Source of the DNA: Desmodus rotundus
Lineage: Eukaryota; Chordata; Mammalia; Chiroptera; Phyllostomidae
Length of the DNA stretch: 64,000 bases
Assembly (NCBI RefSeq): GCF_022682495.2
Contig: NC_071389.1
Coordinates: 10,407,199 to 10,471,198 of the forward strand
Direction: 5' to 3'
A program made the position numbers and the translations under genes. Below the pieces are notes generated by a model. That model made no database searches, was not told where the DNA came from, and was given only the letters and a program-made list of their open reading frames with translations. Positions 23,561 to 36,297 of this stretch are shown here, piece after piece (within the stretch, counting starts at the first letter, position 1; each line of letters begins with the position of its first letter).

Positions 23561-24169
23561 CCATACACCCTTCCCTTCCTCCCTGTATCCTTTCTGGGTC
23601 AGGGCCAGATCTGGGAAGGGTTTGACTCTCCAGGGGTGGAAGCCACAGAAGGGAAAGTTTGAAACTGGAAAAGGACAGGCGAGATCCTCACTGTGATAAG
23701 GTCACCCTGGCAGCAGAATGGGGAGGGGACAGACTGGAGGGACCTCGGGGAAAATGAAAAACAAAAGTGGAGAGATTTTCCCAGCGGACTGGGCACAGTG
23801 GAGTGGAAAGCAGGAGATGTCCTCAGGCCACCTGCCCCACAGCCTCCCTTCACCTGAGGGAGGGTCAGAGAAAGCAGGGCCTAACCCCTCCCCTCAAATG
23901 TCATGGACACCCTTGTCACTGCATGAGTGTCCCTAGCCCCCACCGACCCCCCCCAGCCTTTTTATCCACACGCACACACAGTTCCAGCAGGACTTGCTAT
24001 GGGGACTGGAAGCTCCCTGCCAATAGCAGGCAGCGCGGTACTGGGTGGGAATGGGGTGTGTGGGTGAGCGGCGAAGTGGGGTGGGACGCTTCTAAAGGAA
24101 CACACCTCGAGCAGCCTGTGAAAAGACAAAAACTGGCAAAAGGCCGAGGGCCCTCACACAGTAGCGTTA

Positions 24170-24745
24170 GCGAGGGCTGGACCGTGTCTTACAAAGTTAA
24201 ACAGGCGCCCAGCCGTCCCGCTCCTCCGTGTGCACCCAAGACTAAGGAAAGCGCATGCCCACACAAGGGCTTGCACACATGTGCTTGTAGCACTTTCGTT
24301 TGTGATCCCCAAGCGTGCCCGACAGCAGGTGGCTCATAGACAAAGGTGGGTGGGTGCCTGCGTGTCACGGGATGCCACTAGGCACCAGCTATGGCTAAAG
24401 GCAACAACATGAATGAATCTTAAAATAGTGATGACAAGGGAAAGAAACCGAACCAAAATAGTACCCCACCTCCATGACTCACTCCTAGGAAACCCTGGGA
24501 AGCTCAGTCTCCAGAGACAGAGAGCAGGGCGCTGGTTGCCTGGGGGCCAGGGGTGGGAGGGAGGACAAAAGGACCCAAGGAAACTTTGGGGAGGTGATAG
24601 GTCCCTTAACGTGACTATGACAATGGTTTCAATGGCAAAGACATTATGTCAAAACCCAACAAATGTGTACACTTCTCTCATAGTTTATTGTTTGTCAATT
24701 ATACCTCAGGAACGTTATAAACATTTTTTTTTAAAGCAAGGATCC
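24170..24745 (+). repeat. L1M 3' end fragment, sense
   Basis: AACAACATGAATGAATCTTA, CAGAGAGCAGGGCGCTGGTT, CCAGGGGTGGGAGGGAGG, and a TTTGTCAATTATACCTCAGG end before an A/T run. This is the order of an ancient L1 ORF2 end and 3' UTR. Dead copy. Confidence 0.78.
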
Positions 24746-24959
24746 CAGAAGATGTATGGTGTAGGGGCAAGCCAACCTAACACATCGCACTACCCCTGAG
24801 ATGTGCAGCATGAGATTGGTATTCATCATGACCTTGAACCTGAGGCAACTGAATTAATGTCCAGCCAAGTTCCTCTACGGAGGAGGGAGACATATATGCA
24901 GCCTCCATAGAAAAGGCACATTTAAGTGTTGCCGTTTAAAAGTATTTCCCTGTCTTCGT

Positions 24960-25022
24960 CCTTGCAATGTACTCGACACCATAAACAGTGTCTAGAACAT
25001 AATAGGGACTTAATAACTTGTT
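24960..25022 (+). repeat. L2 LINE 3' tail
   Basis: AGTGTCTAGAACATAATAGG and GACTTAATAACTTG resemble the sense L2 terminus. Confidence 0.6.
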
Positions 25023-25614
25023 TTAAAATTTAAATCAATTAACGGCATAGAGGGATGAAACTGACAAGCGCCTACAGCTCAGTCTGTTCTAAGTGCGTTT
25101 ACATATGTTCCTCAATTTAGGCTTCAGTTCTCAGCAAAAGTTAGCGACTACGGCATCCAATTCCCCGAGGGTACAGGAGGGGTCCCTCAAAGATCCGGCC
25201 CTGGGTCCTCCCAGCCCACCCTCTGCCCACGTCCTCAATCTCGATTCCACAAGAATCTGGGGCTCTTTCCCGTGGAAAGACAGAGCCAGGAAAGGAAGGG
25301 CGATCTGAGGCTGTTCAGTCGTGTCAGGTGGGGAGAACGTGAACACGACTCGCTCAGCAAACTCCAGTCATCAGGATGAAGGGCCCACCGGAAGCCAGCA
25401 GAAGGGAGTTGGGGAACATAAAAGACCATCCTGTTTCTCCCAGCAGGGAGGAAGCAGATGGCTCTCATTACCTGGAGGGGTGGCGGGGCTCAGAATAGAA
25501 ATACACTCAAAAGCAGTGCAGGCAGATTCCGGAACCGGAGAGAGCAAATGAGTTTGCTGGTACAGGAAGATCGGAGGAGTGTCGAGGGAGACGGGTGCAA
25601 AGACAGCCCACCCA

Positions 25615-25700
25615 CTCGCTCTGTGACCTCGGCCGGGCCACCTCCTTTCCGGGCGCCTCAGTGTTCTCATCTATACCGCAGGCATCATCATACTATTATT
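25615..25700 (+). repeat. MIR SINE fragment
   Basis: CTCTGTGACCTCGGCCGGGC and TCAGTGTTCTCATCTATACC; sense. Confidence 0.65.
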
Positions 25701-25879
25701 GCTGTATAACACACATTAGAACATGTTTACAATAGAACGCATGCTAGAGCATGTTGCATATACTGTGTTACAGCACAGGGCAGTGTCAGGGATCCAGTGA
25801 GACAGGGTGACATGCTTAGTTCAAGGTTTCTCCCTGTGAATCTCTACAAACACCAGCACTTCCCCAAAGGCTGTACTCC

Positions 25880-26010
25880 CACAAGGCGGGTAGTGTAATG
25901 CCCACTCATCAGTTGGAGGAACCGAAGCTCAGAGAAATTAAAGGACCTCCTTCAACTTTACACAGCTGGACAGGCTCAGAGCCCAGGGTGCCTAACAGCC
26001 TCACCAGGCT
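25880..26010 (-). repeat. MIR SINE
   Basis: GCCCACTCATCAGTTGGAGG, then AAGCTCAGAGAAATTAAAGG; reverse MIR. Confidence 0.65.
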
Positions 26011-26034
26011 TAGGCTGCTTTCCCTGCCCTCGTT

Positions 26035-26160
26035 CACACAGTGGCTATACCTGAGCACCTACCATGTGACCTGGCCCACCCTTCTAGGAGCTCGCTCATA
26101 TGCTTTCCTGGGAGGAAAGACAGATAGGTAACAATGTAGCATGAGACGGACAGGTAGAAG
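26035..26160 (-). repeat. L2/MIR-type fragment
   Basis: CTGAGCACCTACCATGTGAC and GACAGATAGGTAACAATGTA; reverse L2-like 3' end. Confidence 0.5.
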
Positions 26161-26493
26161 AGCTCAGACAAGTGCAGCCCTGGGGAGGTGGAGAGGACCT
26201 CTGTTTGCATGGGGGTGGGCAGTCTGGGCAGCCTGCCTGGCAGAGGTGGCATCTGCATATAGAGCCTATCTACGTATCTAGTGCTTCTAGTCCTTGGGAC
26301 TCACACCACTCCGGCTCTGAGCTATGACCTTGAATTACTGCATATAATCTTCTCGACTGGCTGGGCGGGGGGGGATGACAGGTAGGCTTTGACAGACGGC
26401 TGGAGGCATGCTATGGGGACAAGGAAGGGAGAGGGGGCCGAGCAGGGGCGACAGCCTGGGTGAAGGCATGGAAGCAGGACTCAAATCCTCGGT

Positions 26494-26562
26494 ATTTATG
26501 CCCACTGGGTGCCACGCCCCACCAAGGCTCAGCATGGGGCGTGGCACCCAGTGGACATAAAT
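26494..26562. repeat. near-perfect inverted repeat, 28-bp arms and 13-base loop
   Basis: Left arm 26494-26521 and right arm 26535-26562 are reverse complements at 27 of 28 positions; the loop is CCAAGGCTCAGCA. The single difference pairs C26501 with A26555 on the + strand. Read from the - strand it is a G-U wobble, so a minus transcript would pair over all 28 positions. No clear target duplication flanks it. It could be a precursor-miRNA-like hairpin, a tiny foldback element or a local inverted duplication. Confidence 0.9.
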
Positions 26563-26564
26563 GC

Positions 26565-27135
26565 CTGTGCTGAAGGTGGGCAGCCCACAGTCCTGGCCCC
26601 AGGCCTGGCAGAAGCCCCCGTGACCGGCCAGCCCTTGTGTGGCCCCTCCTGAGCCATGGGGGCCACAGAGGCGGTCAATGAGGCCCCGCTGTCTCTGTGC
26701 CCAGCTTGTCAGAAACACATTCCTCGCCCGTCAGAGCCGCAGTCAGGTGCTGGTAACCTCGGCCACTCCACTGCATTACACTGGTCTCACTGGAAGCCTT
26801 TGCGCTTATTAACCGTTTATTGACCGCAGCCCGTTGCCAGTGAGAGTAGGTCTCTGCACTGCAGCCCCTGCACTGCACGGGGCCCAGCTGTCCGCGAAGG
26901 CCTTGCCGTAGGCGTGCAGGTCAGTGTGCTCACGGCTGGGCAAAGGGGGGGCCTCCGGGCTGCTCAGAGCACTGGAGGAGGAAAACTGGAGGCACCAGCT
27001 CAGACGAGGCACTAAGGGGCAGATTGGTCAAACCAAAGCTGTGCCCTGGAAGCTGCCGGATCTGAAGATAAGAACCAGAATCGGTCTGGGGTGGGGAGGG
27101 GGCGGCGGCAGGGTTCTCCAAGCTCACACTACAGC
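26565..27135. other. intron, unassigned
   Basis: GC-rich unique sequence; nothing recognised. Confidence 0.3.
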
Positions 27136-27139
27136 CCAT

Positions 27140-27255
27140 CCATTTGATAAATATCAATCACACACCTACCATGGTGGTGAGCACTGTGCAAGTCCTGCGT
27201 ACACCAGTAAACCAGACGGATGCAGATCCTGCCTTCATGGAGCTTAGTGGGCGTG
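27140..27255 (-). repeat. L2 LINE 3' end
   Basis: TTGATAAATATCAATCACAC, then ACACCTACCATGGTGGTGAG and CTGCCTTCATGGAGCTTAGT; reverse L2. Confidence 0.75.
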
Positions 27256-27356
27256 GCTGGGGGAGGAGGTCATTCAAGAGTCAAAACGCACATGATTAAT
27301 TATGAAATTACAGTTTAGACTGGTACTGCTAAGGAGAGGTATGAGGAGACCTGGTG

Positions 27357-27800
27357 TATCAGTCAGCTATTGCTGCATAACAAGCTGTTCCAAACCTGGG
27401 TGGTTTAAAGCAGCAACCGTGTATTATGGCTCCTGAGTCTAATGGTTGGCCAAGCACATTCCTGAGTGTGGCCTTGACTGGAAGGGCTGGGCCAACAGGG
27501 CCTTCTCTCCATGTGCTCCCGTCTTTCGTCAGAGGCTTGTTCTCAGGGCAGAGGCAGGGAGAAAGGCGGGGCGGGGCGGGGTTGTTCTTTTGAGACTCAG
27601 ACTGGGAATTTGCACACCTCACTTCCACCACACACTGTTGGTCAAAGCAAGTCCCAAGGCCAAGTGCAGGGAAATAGACTCCACCCCTGGACAGGAGGAA
27701 CTGTAATGGCACAAGCCAAGAGGCATGGATACAGGGACCCAGCCACCAATGTGACCAGTCAGCCACACCCTCCTAGTCCAGGAGGTCACTAAGAAACTGA
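27357..27800 (-). repeat. probable LTR-type repeat (MaLR-like)
   Basis: Begins TATCAGTCAGCTATTGCTGC and ATAACAAGCTGTTCCAAACC, and runs to ACCAATGTGACCAGTCAGCC. The start resembles antisense ERVL-MaLR-type LTRs, but I cannot fix the subfamily. Non-coding. Confidence 0.5.
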
Positions 27801-28685
27801 CCATTGCTATGTAACTTGAAGACTTTCAGGGGAAGAAAATGCCACGTTCCCAGGAAAGGAGAGTATTGACAGCAAATATGTCAAAAAAAGGAGCTTGGCT
27901 GAAGGCACTTGTGAGGGTCACCTCCAAGGGACCCTGATGGGAGCCTGGGACAGAAGAAGGACGTTAGTGTAACAATTGGTGGCATCCAGGTAAAGTCTGG
28001 AGCTGAGTGAAGAGCGACAGCTGAGGCTGGTCTCTTGGTCTGACGGCTATGCCAGGGTCACGTGAGACGTCAACCAAGGGAGAAATTGGGGGCGGGGGCA
28101 GTTCTCTACTGTCTGGGCAATTTTTCTGTAAACCTAAAGTCACTCCAGCATGAAAGGTTTGTGTTTTAAGAAGGGACTTGGCACACGGGAGGAACGGAAA
28201 GAGCACTGCTGTAGCTGGACATGTGGCGGGACCCACTGTGCCGGCCCTTGTCGGCCAAGATAAGGGTCCTGCTCTTTATCGCAGGAGCAGAGAGAAGCCT
28301 CTGAGGGGCTTTGGGTGGGGCAGCACCGTGAACTCCACTGGCATTTGGAAAGGTCTACCTGCAGAATAGACCAGGAGGCAGAGGAGCAGGGTCGGAGAAA
28401 CACCTGTCCGCCTCCACATTCCCAGTGAGGAAGGTGGGGGGGGGGGGGCCGTGGACAGGGAGGGAAGTGAGTTGTACAGGGTGTATTTAGGAGGCAGAAC
28501 ACCCAGGATTTGGTCACAAACTGTATCTGTGGAGTCCAGACAGGGGACATGCCCAGGGTGGTGTCCCGGAGTGTGACTTGGACCATGGCGGGGAGCAGGG
28601 CCATTGTGGAGCGAGGGAACCCAGGACAGGGAGCATCTGAGGCCACAAACATAGTCCTCCGTGAGAGGCTGCCTTCTCCATGAAG
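27800..28685. other. intron, unassigned
   Basis: Mainly unique. AACCTAAAGTCACTCCAGCA near 28130 hints at an L1 3' scrap. A run of 13 G lies at 28436-28448. Confidence 0.35.
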
Positions 28686-28689
28686 CACC

Positions 28690-29065
28690 AGTCCAGGTGT
28701 CCCCTGAGCTGTCTTCTATACCATCTGTGCTGTGTCACTAATCCGTGTCACCCAAACATATTGCTTATGTTGCTGTCATCTGAGCGTGTCATCAGTGAAG
28801 CGCTATCACCAAAAACACACCTGCACACATCACCTCTGTGGCTACCTGAACACCGCCACCTGGGTGTCAGCCATGTCATCATCATCTTATTGCATCATCT
28901 GGGCAGCTTCCGACTATACAGTTTCCTTACGGAGCTGGCGCCTGAGCGTGTCACTGCGCACCGCCACCTGCACAAGTCGCTTAAGCAGGTAGCCTCTATA
29001 GCTGATACCTGTGAGTGTCACCTAAACATGTCACTGGAGGTGACCATCACTATCACCAGTGCCTA
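28690..29065 (+). repeat. degenerate minisatellite, TGTCACCT-type words
   Basis: Recurring words built on GTGTCACC, GTGTCATC, CACCGCCACCTG and AACATGTCACTG at irregular 20-50 bp spacing across about 370 bp. Examples lie near 28745, 28788, 28851, 28948 and 29016. It reads as a decayed tandem array. Confidence 0.6.
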
Positions 29066-29069
29066 GTCA

Positions 29070-29985
29070 GGAGGCTATTTTTTTAGTCTAGCTGAGTTAC
29101 AAACAAAGAAAACACTTCCCGGAGGCGAGACAGTCCCCTGCTGTTTGCCTTTGTCGCTGAGCCTGGAGGGAGAGGGAGGCAGCATCTTGCCCACAGTTTC
29201 CCTGATGAAAAGCTCCCGGTTCTCTCAAGTCTTTCATGCCAGTCGGTAGACCAGATGTCAACCTCTGTATATCCTATGTAAATGAAGGTATTTATTTATG
29301 CTAATGTGTGCTGGGTGGTGGGAGGGAAGGGGAGCTTCAGAGGGGCTGGCTCTGCTCAAAGAGACAACAGGATGGAGACGCAGGCTGGGGGCCCAGGTGT
29401 GGGGGTGGCGAGGGGAGGGAGGAGGCAGATAGTGAATCATAAGGAAATGGAGCTGGAAGACAAAACAGGGTGGGCACAGCTGAAACGAGAGAAGAAAGGC
29501 GTAAATCTGAGGTTAGATTGCTCAGCAGAAACAGATGGGGAAGAGAGGCTTAGCTGAGTAGAGTGGAAATGTGTCCACGAAGGGTGGGAACGAAGACTTG
29601 GACTTGAGGAACGTCCCTCCTCGTGCTGGCAGGACTGGGACACACAATCAGGGTCCCCAGCGGGGTCTCTCTGACAGGTCTGTGAGCCAGTTCGGTGGGA
29701 GGCCACCATGCTTGGCATCTACTAGGCGATCCTTAAGTCTGAGCTTCTTCCCCCAGTTTTCCGCTGCAGTGTGGGACCCTCTAAGACCCAAACACGGTGA
29801 CCGCACTTCTAAGTCGTGGCCAGAATAGGCTCCCCTGGCTGCACGATTAGACCCAGGCAAGGCTGGAATGTGCCGGAGGACACGCAGTGTTCCTGACACA
29901 GCGGCCACACGGCCTCTGCCACTGCGGGTCAGGCTCTCAGGGAGACACAGGCTGAAGGAACCATAGGGAACAGCGCCTCCTCCAT
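29070..29985. other. intron, unassigned
   Basis: Unique sequence, purine-rich in 29310-29480. No repeat or exon recognised. Confidence 0.3.
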
Positions 29986-29989
29986 TCGG

Positions 29990-30165
29990 TAACACCTGTG
30001 TGCAGGACGGCCCAGGGCTTGCAGTGATGTCATCTCTAAGTCCTGGGAAGGATGGGCCCCATATTTTAGAGAGAAAACGGAGGCCCAGAAAGAGACGGTA
30101 TGACTCACACAAGGTCACACAGTGGACCAACAACAGGGGCAGGACTTGAACTTGGCTCTCTGACA
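29990..30165 (-). repeat. MIR SINE
   Basis: GAAAACGGAGGCCCAGAAAG, TCACACAAGGTCACACAGTG, AGGACTTGAACTTGGCTCTC; reverse MIR. Confidence 0.8.
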
Positions 30166-30297
30166 CCCCGGCAGGGCTCTTCACTGTGGGAGTGAGAAAG
30201 AGCTGTCTCGTTGGCATTTCCATAGGGAGAGAGAACAACATATCAACACATTCTTAGCATGGTCTGACCTGCAGACCCTGTAGAAAGATCTAGAACA

Positions 30298-30575
30298 TGG
30301 ATTGTCCAACTACAGCTTGTGGGCCAGATCCAGGCTATTTTTAACAGTCTGTGAACTGTGAAAAATGTGTATTTTACATTTTCTTTTTAATGTTGGGGGA
30401 AGAAACAAACCCGGAAGAAGATTTCATAATGCATGAAAATATTTGAAATTCAAATTTCAATGGTTATAAATAAAGTTTTATTGGAACACAGCCATGCTGA
30501 TTTGCTAACGCACTGTCTGTGGCTGCTTTTCCTCTGCACGGAGTTGAGTAGTTGTGACAGAGACTATAAAAACAA
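30298..30575 (+). repeat. hAT-type DNA transposon fossil
   Basis: TGTGGGCCAGATCCAGGCTA, ATAAAGTTTTATTGGAACAC, AGCCATGCTGATTTGC and GAGTTGAGTAGTTGTGACAG form a well-known ancient mammalian hAT-like element. The subfamily name is uncertain. Confidence 0.7.
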
Positions 30576-30639
30576 TAATGCCTAAACTGTTTACCCTCTG
30601 GACTTTTAGAGGAAATGTCCAGAAGAAGGTTTCAGGGGG

Positions 30640-30865
30640 GGTCTCTCCCGTCCTTGTGGTCACCTCCTCTGAGAAGCCCTCCTGCCTACCTCAGGCAGAA
30701 CCAGCTGCTTCCTCTCTGTGTCCAGCTAAGTTCACTCTTTCCCACGTGATTTGGAGTGATGATCAGCTTCCCTGCCTCCTTGTCCACTGGAGCAGCAGCT
30801 CCTTGGAGACAAGAATTTTACTGGGTTTCTTCTCGAGTCCCCAGGGCTGGGTGTAAAGTGGTAGT
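30640..30865 (+). repeat. L2 LINE fragment
   Basis: GTCACCTCCTCTGAGAAGCC and GGAGCAGCAGCTCCTTGGAG with a TTTTACTGGGTTTCTTC tail; sense L2. Confidence 0.65.
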
Positions 30866-30868
30866 TAG

Positions 30869-32630
<1,762 letters not shown>

Positions 32631-32634
32631 CATT

Positions 32635-32765
32635 TAGTCATCAGATGTTTATTGAGCACCTACTATGCGCCAAGTAATGGCCACATGCCTTTAACAGGAC
32701 AATATCTCTGTCCTCAGGGAGTTTGCCTCTAGTGCGTGAGACAAGCATAAACACACACACAAAGG
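32635..32765 (-). repeat. L2 LINE 3' end
   Basis: GATGTTTATTGAGCACCTAC, TATGCGCCAAGTAATGG and CTGTCCTCAGGGAGTTTGCC; reverse L2. Confidence 0.75.
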
Positions 32766-32899
32766 TGGATTCTGAGATGGTTGTGGATGGTGATAAATAC
32801 TGGGGGAGAACTCGAGTGACCGCAGGTGGGGTGGCAGCTCCTTCGGGGAGAGAACACAGGGAAGACCCTGCAGAGGCTGCTGCGCTAAGTGCTTTCCAT

Positions 32900-33030
32900 G
32901 GATCGTCATTTAGCCCTCACCACCAACCCAAGGGTAGGAGCTAGCGTTAGTATCCCCATTTTACTGGCGCAGATGTGGAGGCGCAGGGAAAGCCAGCAAC
33001 CTGCCTGAGGCCACCCAGCCAGGATCACAA
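32900..33030 (-). repeat. MIR SINE
   Basis: TATCCCCATTTTACTGGCGC, GAGGCGCAGGGAAAGCC; reverse MIR. Confidence 0.7.
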
Positions 33031-33269
33031 AATCTTCCTCTGTTATTAGGCAGCTCGGTGTTGGGACCACGCTTTCAGAGCACCGATCCAAACCTCTGAG
33101 TATTCAAAAACACACTAATTCTGTATATACCTATATTGATACAAATACCAACATCTGTATCCATACTCTTATCCATATGCAATGTATCTCTCCCCGCCCC
33201 AATTCTAATTCTCACCTCACTTGGCCCCGGACCCAGGACAGTGGCCCCACCCCTGCAGCATGCAAGCTA

Positions 33270-33365
33270 AGGGCGCTCAGGGCTGGATTCGAATTCCAGA
33301 CCCACCACATGCCGTTCATTAGCCTCCCTGGGCCTCAGTTCCCCCATCTGTCTCCATTATCACTG
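33270..33365 (+). repeat. MIR SINE fragment
   Basis: GGATTCGAATTCCAGACCCA and TGGGCCTCAGTTCCCCCATC; sense MIR. Confidence 0.65.
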
Positions 33366-33639
33366 CCTGCCTCATGCCCCTGGTTTCAACCCCTGCGCAG
33401 ACAAGTCCCATCCACGACTCGTGACTCCAAGGACGTTTAAGCCAGTCTGAGAAAGGAGTGTTCACAGTTTTGTGCAGACCGGCTCCCTGGAAGGGGGCCC
33501 AGCTCTGCCCTGTTTCTGGGAGTGGTGGGCAGCTGGCCTCTGCCCACCCATCACCCTGGCCCCCTTAGCCTCCACCTGCAGGTCTGCCTGTCCTGGCATT
33601 GTGTGTGTAGGGGAGGAGCCAGGGTCTATCCCAACTTTG

Positions 33640-33800
33640 ATATCGACAGTAATACCTCCCACCTGCTGACGTGTGCCACTTCCGAAGTGCTTACAACTGA
33701 GCATTTCACCCGACCCTCACAACAGCCCCTCAGAGGCGGGAGTACAATGATCCCCGATTCACAGATGAGGATGCTGAGGCTCAGGGACTGGAGGGGATTT
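33640..33800 (-). repeat. MIR SINE
   Basis: CCCTCACAACAGCCCCTCAG, GATTCACAGATGAGGATGCT; reverse MIR. Confidence 0.75.
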
Positions 33801-34479
33801 TCTCTGGGCCCCACAGAGCCGTGGCTGCTCCTGTCCCAGAGGAACATGGATTTGTAGCTCTCCAAGGTCTGGAATGGTTCTCCCAGAATCCAGCAGCCTT
33901 GTCGGCTGTGAGGCAGAGGGAGGCTCAGAGAAGGAAGTGACTTGGCCAAGGCTGGGAGGATGAAGTGAGATAATCCCCAGAACAGAATGCTCTGAGCTCA
34001 GGCCAGCTTCCAGTGCTCGACAAATAGTATCTCTTCTAGTATCAACAAATAGTAACCATGTCAATTAAAAATCAGGCACCGTTAGAAAGGTGAAAAATTG
34101 CGCCACCCTCCCCCACACCTCCAGGACTCTCTTCTTTAAATATACGTTAAGGCAGGTTTCAAAAATTAAAATGTGTTCACTGTTTTGGCCTGTCTGGGAC
34201 ATGGCATAGCCCTTTTCTTGTCACGTTCGCACACGCCGAAACCCTCCCTCTTAGCAAGTGGAGGTCTTGCTAAGGGGAGCTGGGCTCTCCTTTGTGCCAC
34301 AAGGGATCCTAAAGACCATGGCAGCCATCGGGGGTGCAAGGGAGCCCCTGTCCAATGTGGAGGTCAACGGGAAGCTCCCCAGGACAGCAGGGATGAGGGG
34401 GAGCCGGGGAGCCGGGCATGGCCCTGGGCCCCACGCGCATCAGAAACACAGAGCAGTTCTGCAGGAGAGCCGAGCATCA

Positions 34480-34860
34480 AGCGTCGAGGCTGCCATCGCC
34501 GGGTTTGCATCCAGCACATTCTAATGCGCTGTTTCCAGAGGCCTCCGGGTGGAAATCAAAATGCGAGAGTGGCTGTAATTTCACGCCTATAACATCCCTG
34601 CTATGTGGTGGGGGAAGACATTCGGGAGCCCCGTGGGTGACACCGAGGACTCGTGCCGCACGCCGTCATTAAAATGTTTTTATCCGAGCTGCAGATAAAT
34701 TGTAAGCCAATTTCAAAGCCGCATGCTGAGCCCTGGGAATGCATTGCACACAGTCACAGAAGCGTTGCCGAGGCCCTCCTTGCGGGTGCAGGTTACGCGG
34801 GAGAGCATATTAAGGGTGCGATGTTACAATCAATTAAATGTTGTGAGGCGCAGACACCCC
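34480..34860. promoter_or_regulatory. candidate conserved non-coding element
   Basis: About 380 bp with no recognisable repeat and intact CpGs: TAATTTCACGCCTATAACAT, CGCCGTCATTAAAATGTTTT, ATCCGAGCTGCAGATAAATT, TTACAATCAATTAAATGTTG. Together these suggest purifying selection. A comparison is needed to prove it. Confidence 0.42.
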
Positions 34861-35019
34861 CACCCTGTCCAAGCCAAGGATGCTGCTCTTCCGGTGCCAC
34901 CAGAAGGCCAAGGCACAGAGCTGTCACCACCGAGAGGGCTATTCCAACCCACAGCTAAGAATCATGGTCACGCTCCATCACGTAGGGTCTGTGTGCTCAG
35001 CCCTGGGCACTGAATGTCA

Positions 35020-35160
35020 ACCCAGTTAACCTGTGCCCTTCAGGCATTGTCACCCCCATTTTACAGATGAGGGAACAGAGGCTCTGGGAGTTTAAGGGGA
35101 TCACCCATGTGAGTGACAAAGATGGGGGTCCCTCCAGGTCTGCCTGAGACAGGAGCTGGT
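35020..35160 (-). repeat. MIR SINE
   Basis: CCCCATTTTACAGATGAGGG and ACAGAGGCTCTGGGAG; reverse MIR. Confidence 0.75.
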
Positions 35161-35484
35161 GCTCTCAACAGCAGCTCTGAACGCCGAGGGAAACGTCCCT
35201 ACCTTTGACACGAAGGCGGTTAGTAACTCCAGTGTTGGGAAGTGTCAGGAGGTGGTGCAGAGTGGGGAGAGAGAGGACCTCCCCTCAGGGAGACCGAGGC
35301 CCCTCTAGGAGCGCTTGGCTCTCCAAAGGCCAGACAGTTGCGTGGGGCTGCTTTCCCTAGGGGGCCTGCAAGGGTTTGGGAGGACAAAGCCCTTCTCCAT
35401 CCCTGCGTCCCCATCCTCTACTACCCAGGGTCCCTCAGTACTACTTAGCCCCTCTGGAAGGAGCACTGGACTTGGAGTCTAGTG

Positions 35485-35486
<2 letters not shown>

Positions 35487-35529
<43 letters not shown>
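35487..35529. repeat. (AT)21 microsatellite
   Basis: Uninterrupted AT dinucleotides, about 42 bp, abutting an LTR scrap. Confidence 0.95.
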
Positions 35530-35533
<4 letters not shown>

Positions 35534-35640
35534 TAGGCCCCCTCTGGGTTACATCCGCAAAGACCTTATTCCAAATAAGGTCACAGTCGCAGGTGCTGGG
35601 GGTGAGGACTTCGACATGTCAGAAGGTGACCTGGACACCC
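35530..35640 (-). repeat. MaLR-type LTR terminal fragment
   Basis: GTTACATCCGCAAAGACCTT, CCAAATAAGGTCACAG and GGTGAGGACTTCGACATG match the far end of an antisense MaLR LTR. Non-coding. Confidence 0.7.
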
Positions 35641-35664
35641 GAACACAGGGGCATTCTGAATCTC

Positions 35665-35800
35665 ATTCATCCATTCTTCAGTTGCTCATTTACTTAAGAA
35701 GTATTGCTTGAGTGCTGAGTGTGGTCCAGGCAGGTGGTGTGCACTAGAATTCAGCTTCTGCAACCTCCTGGAACTTGCAGTGCCAGAAGGGAGGCAGGCA
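35665..35800 (-). repeat. L2 LINE 3' end
   Basis: TTCATCCATTCTTCAGTTGC with AAGTATTGCTTGAGTGCTGA; reverse L2. Confidence 0.6.
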
Positions 35801-35901
35801 TGGACAGGTAGACAGCTGGGACCTGCAGTGTGTCGGGGGTGGTCATCAAGCAAAGCAGAGGCAGGTACAACCAGAGGGAAGTGGGACTCCTTGGCTATTT
35901 T

Positions 35902-36130
35902 AGATTTTTTTTTAAGTTTCTTAGAGAGAGAGGGGAAGGGAGGGAGAAAGAGACGGAGAAAAGAACATCGATGTGAGAGAGAAACATCAATTGGTTGCCT
36001 TTTGTACGTGCCCCAACAGGGGATTGAACCTGCAGCCCAGGCATGTGCCCTGACCGGGACTCGAACCAGCAATGCTTCATCTTGAGAAAGGGCACCCAAT
36101 CAACTGAGCCACACCGGTCGGGGCACACGG
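35902..36130 (-). repeat. VES SINE (bat tRNA-derived)
   Basis: Reverse orientation: T-rich start, AGAGAGAGGGGAAGGGAGGG, ATCGATGTGAGAGAGAAACA, GGGGATTGAACCTGCAGCCC (B box region) and CAACTGAGCCACACCGGTCG (tRNA head). Flanked by a perfect 9-bp target duplication GGCTATTTT at 35893-35901 and 36131-36139. Confidence 0.95.
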
Positions 36131-36297
36131 GGCTATTTTGAACAGTGTGGTCTGCCAGGCCTCTCCACAGTGATGCTCAGAGAGGGGACAGGTCTAGAGG
36201 CTGAGGGGACAGCCCTCGAGGGAGTAGCTCGCGGTGCACACACAGAAGCCGAGGCTCGGTGCCCATGTTCAGTCACAGGGCTGCCCATCACATGCGA

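Noticed and set aside
27357..27410. GACCTGGTGTATCAGTCAG as the missing upstream IGSF21 exon (EDLVYQS-like)
   Set aside because: The resemblance is short. The frame does not continue with the expected protein, and the sequence is the start of an LTR-like repeat.
35482..35697. Frame beginning with alternating Tyr-Ile
   Set aside because: Artefact of the (AT)21 microsatellite.
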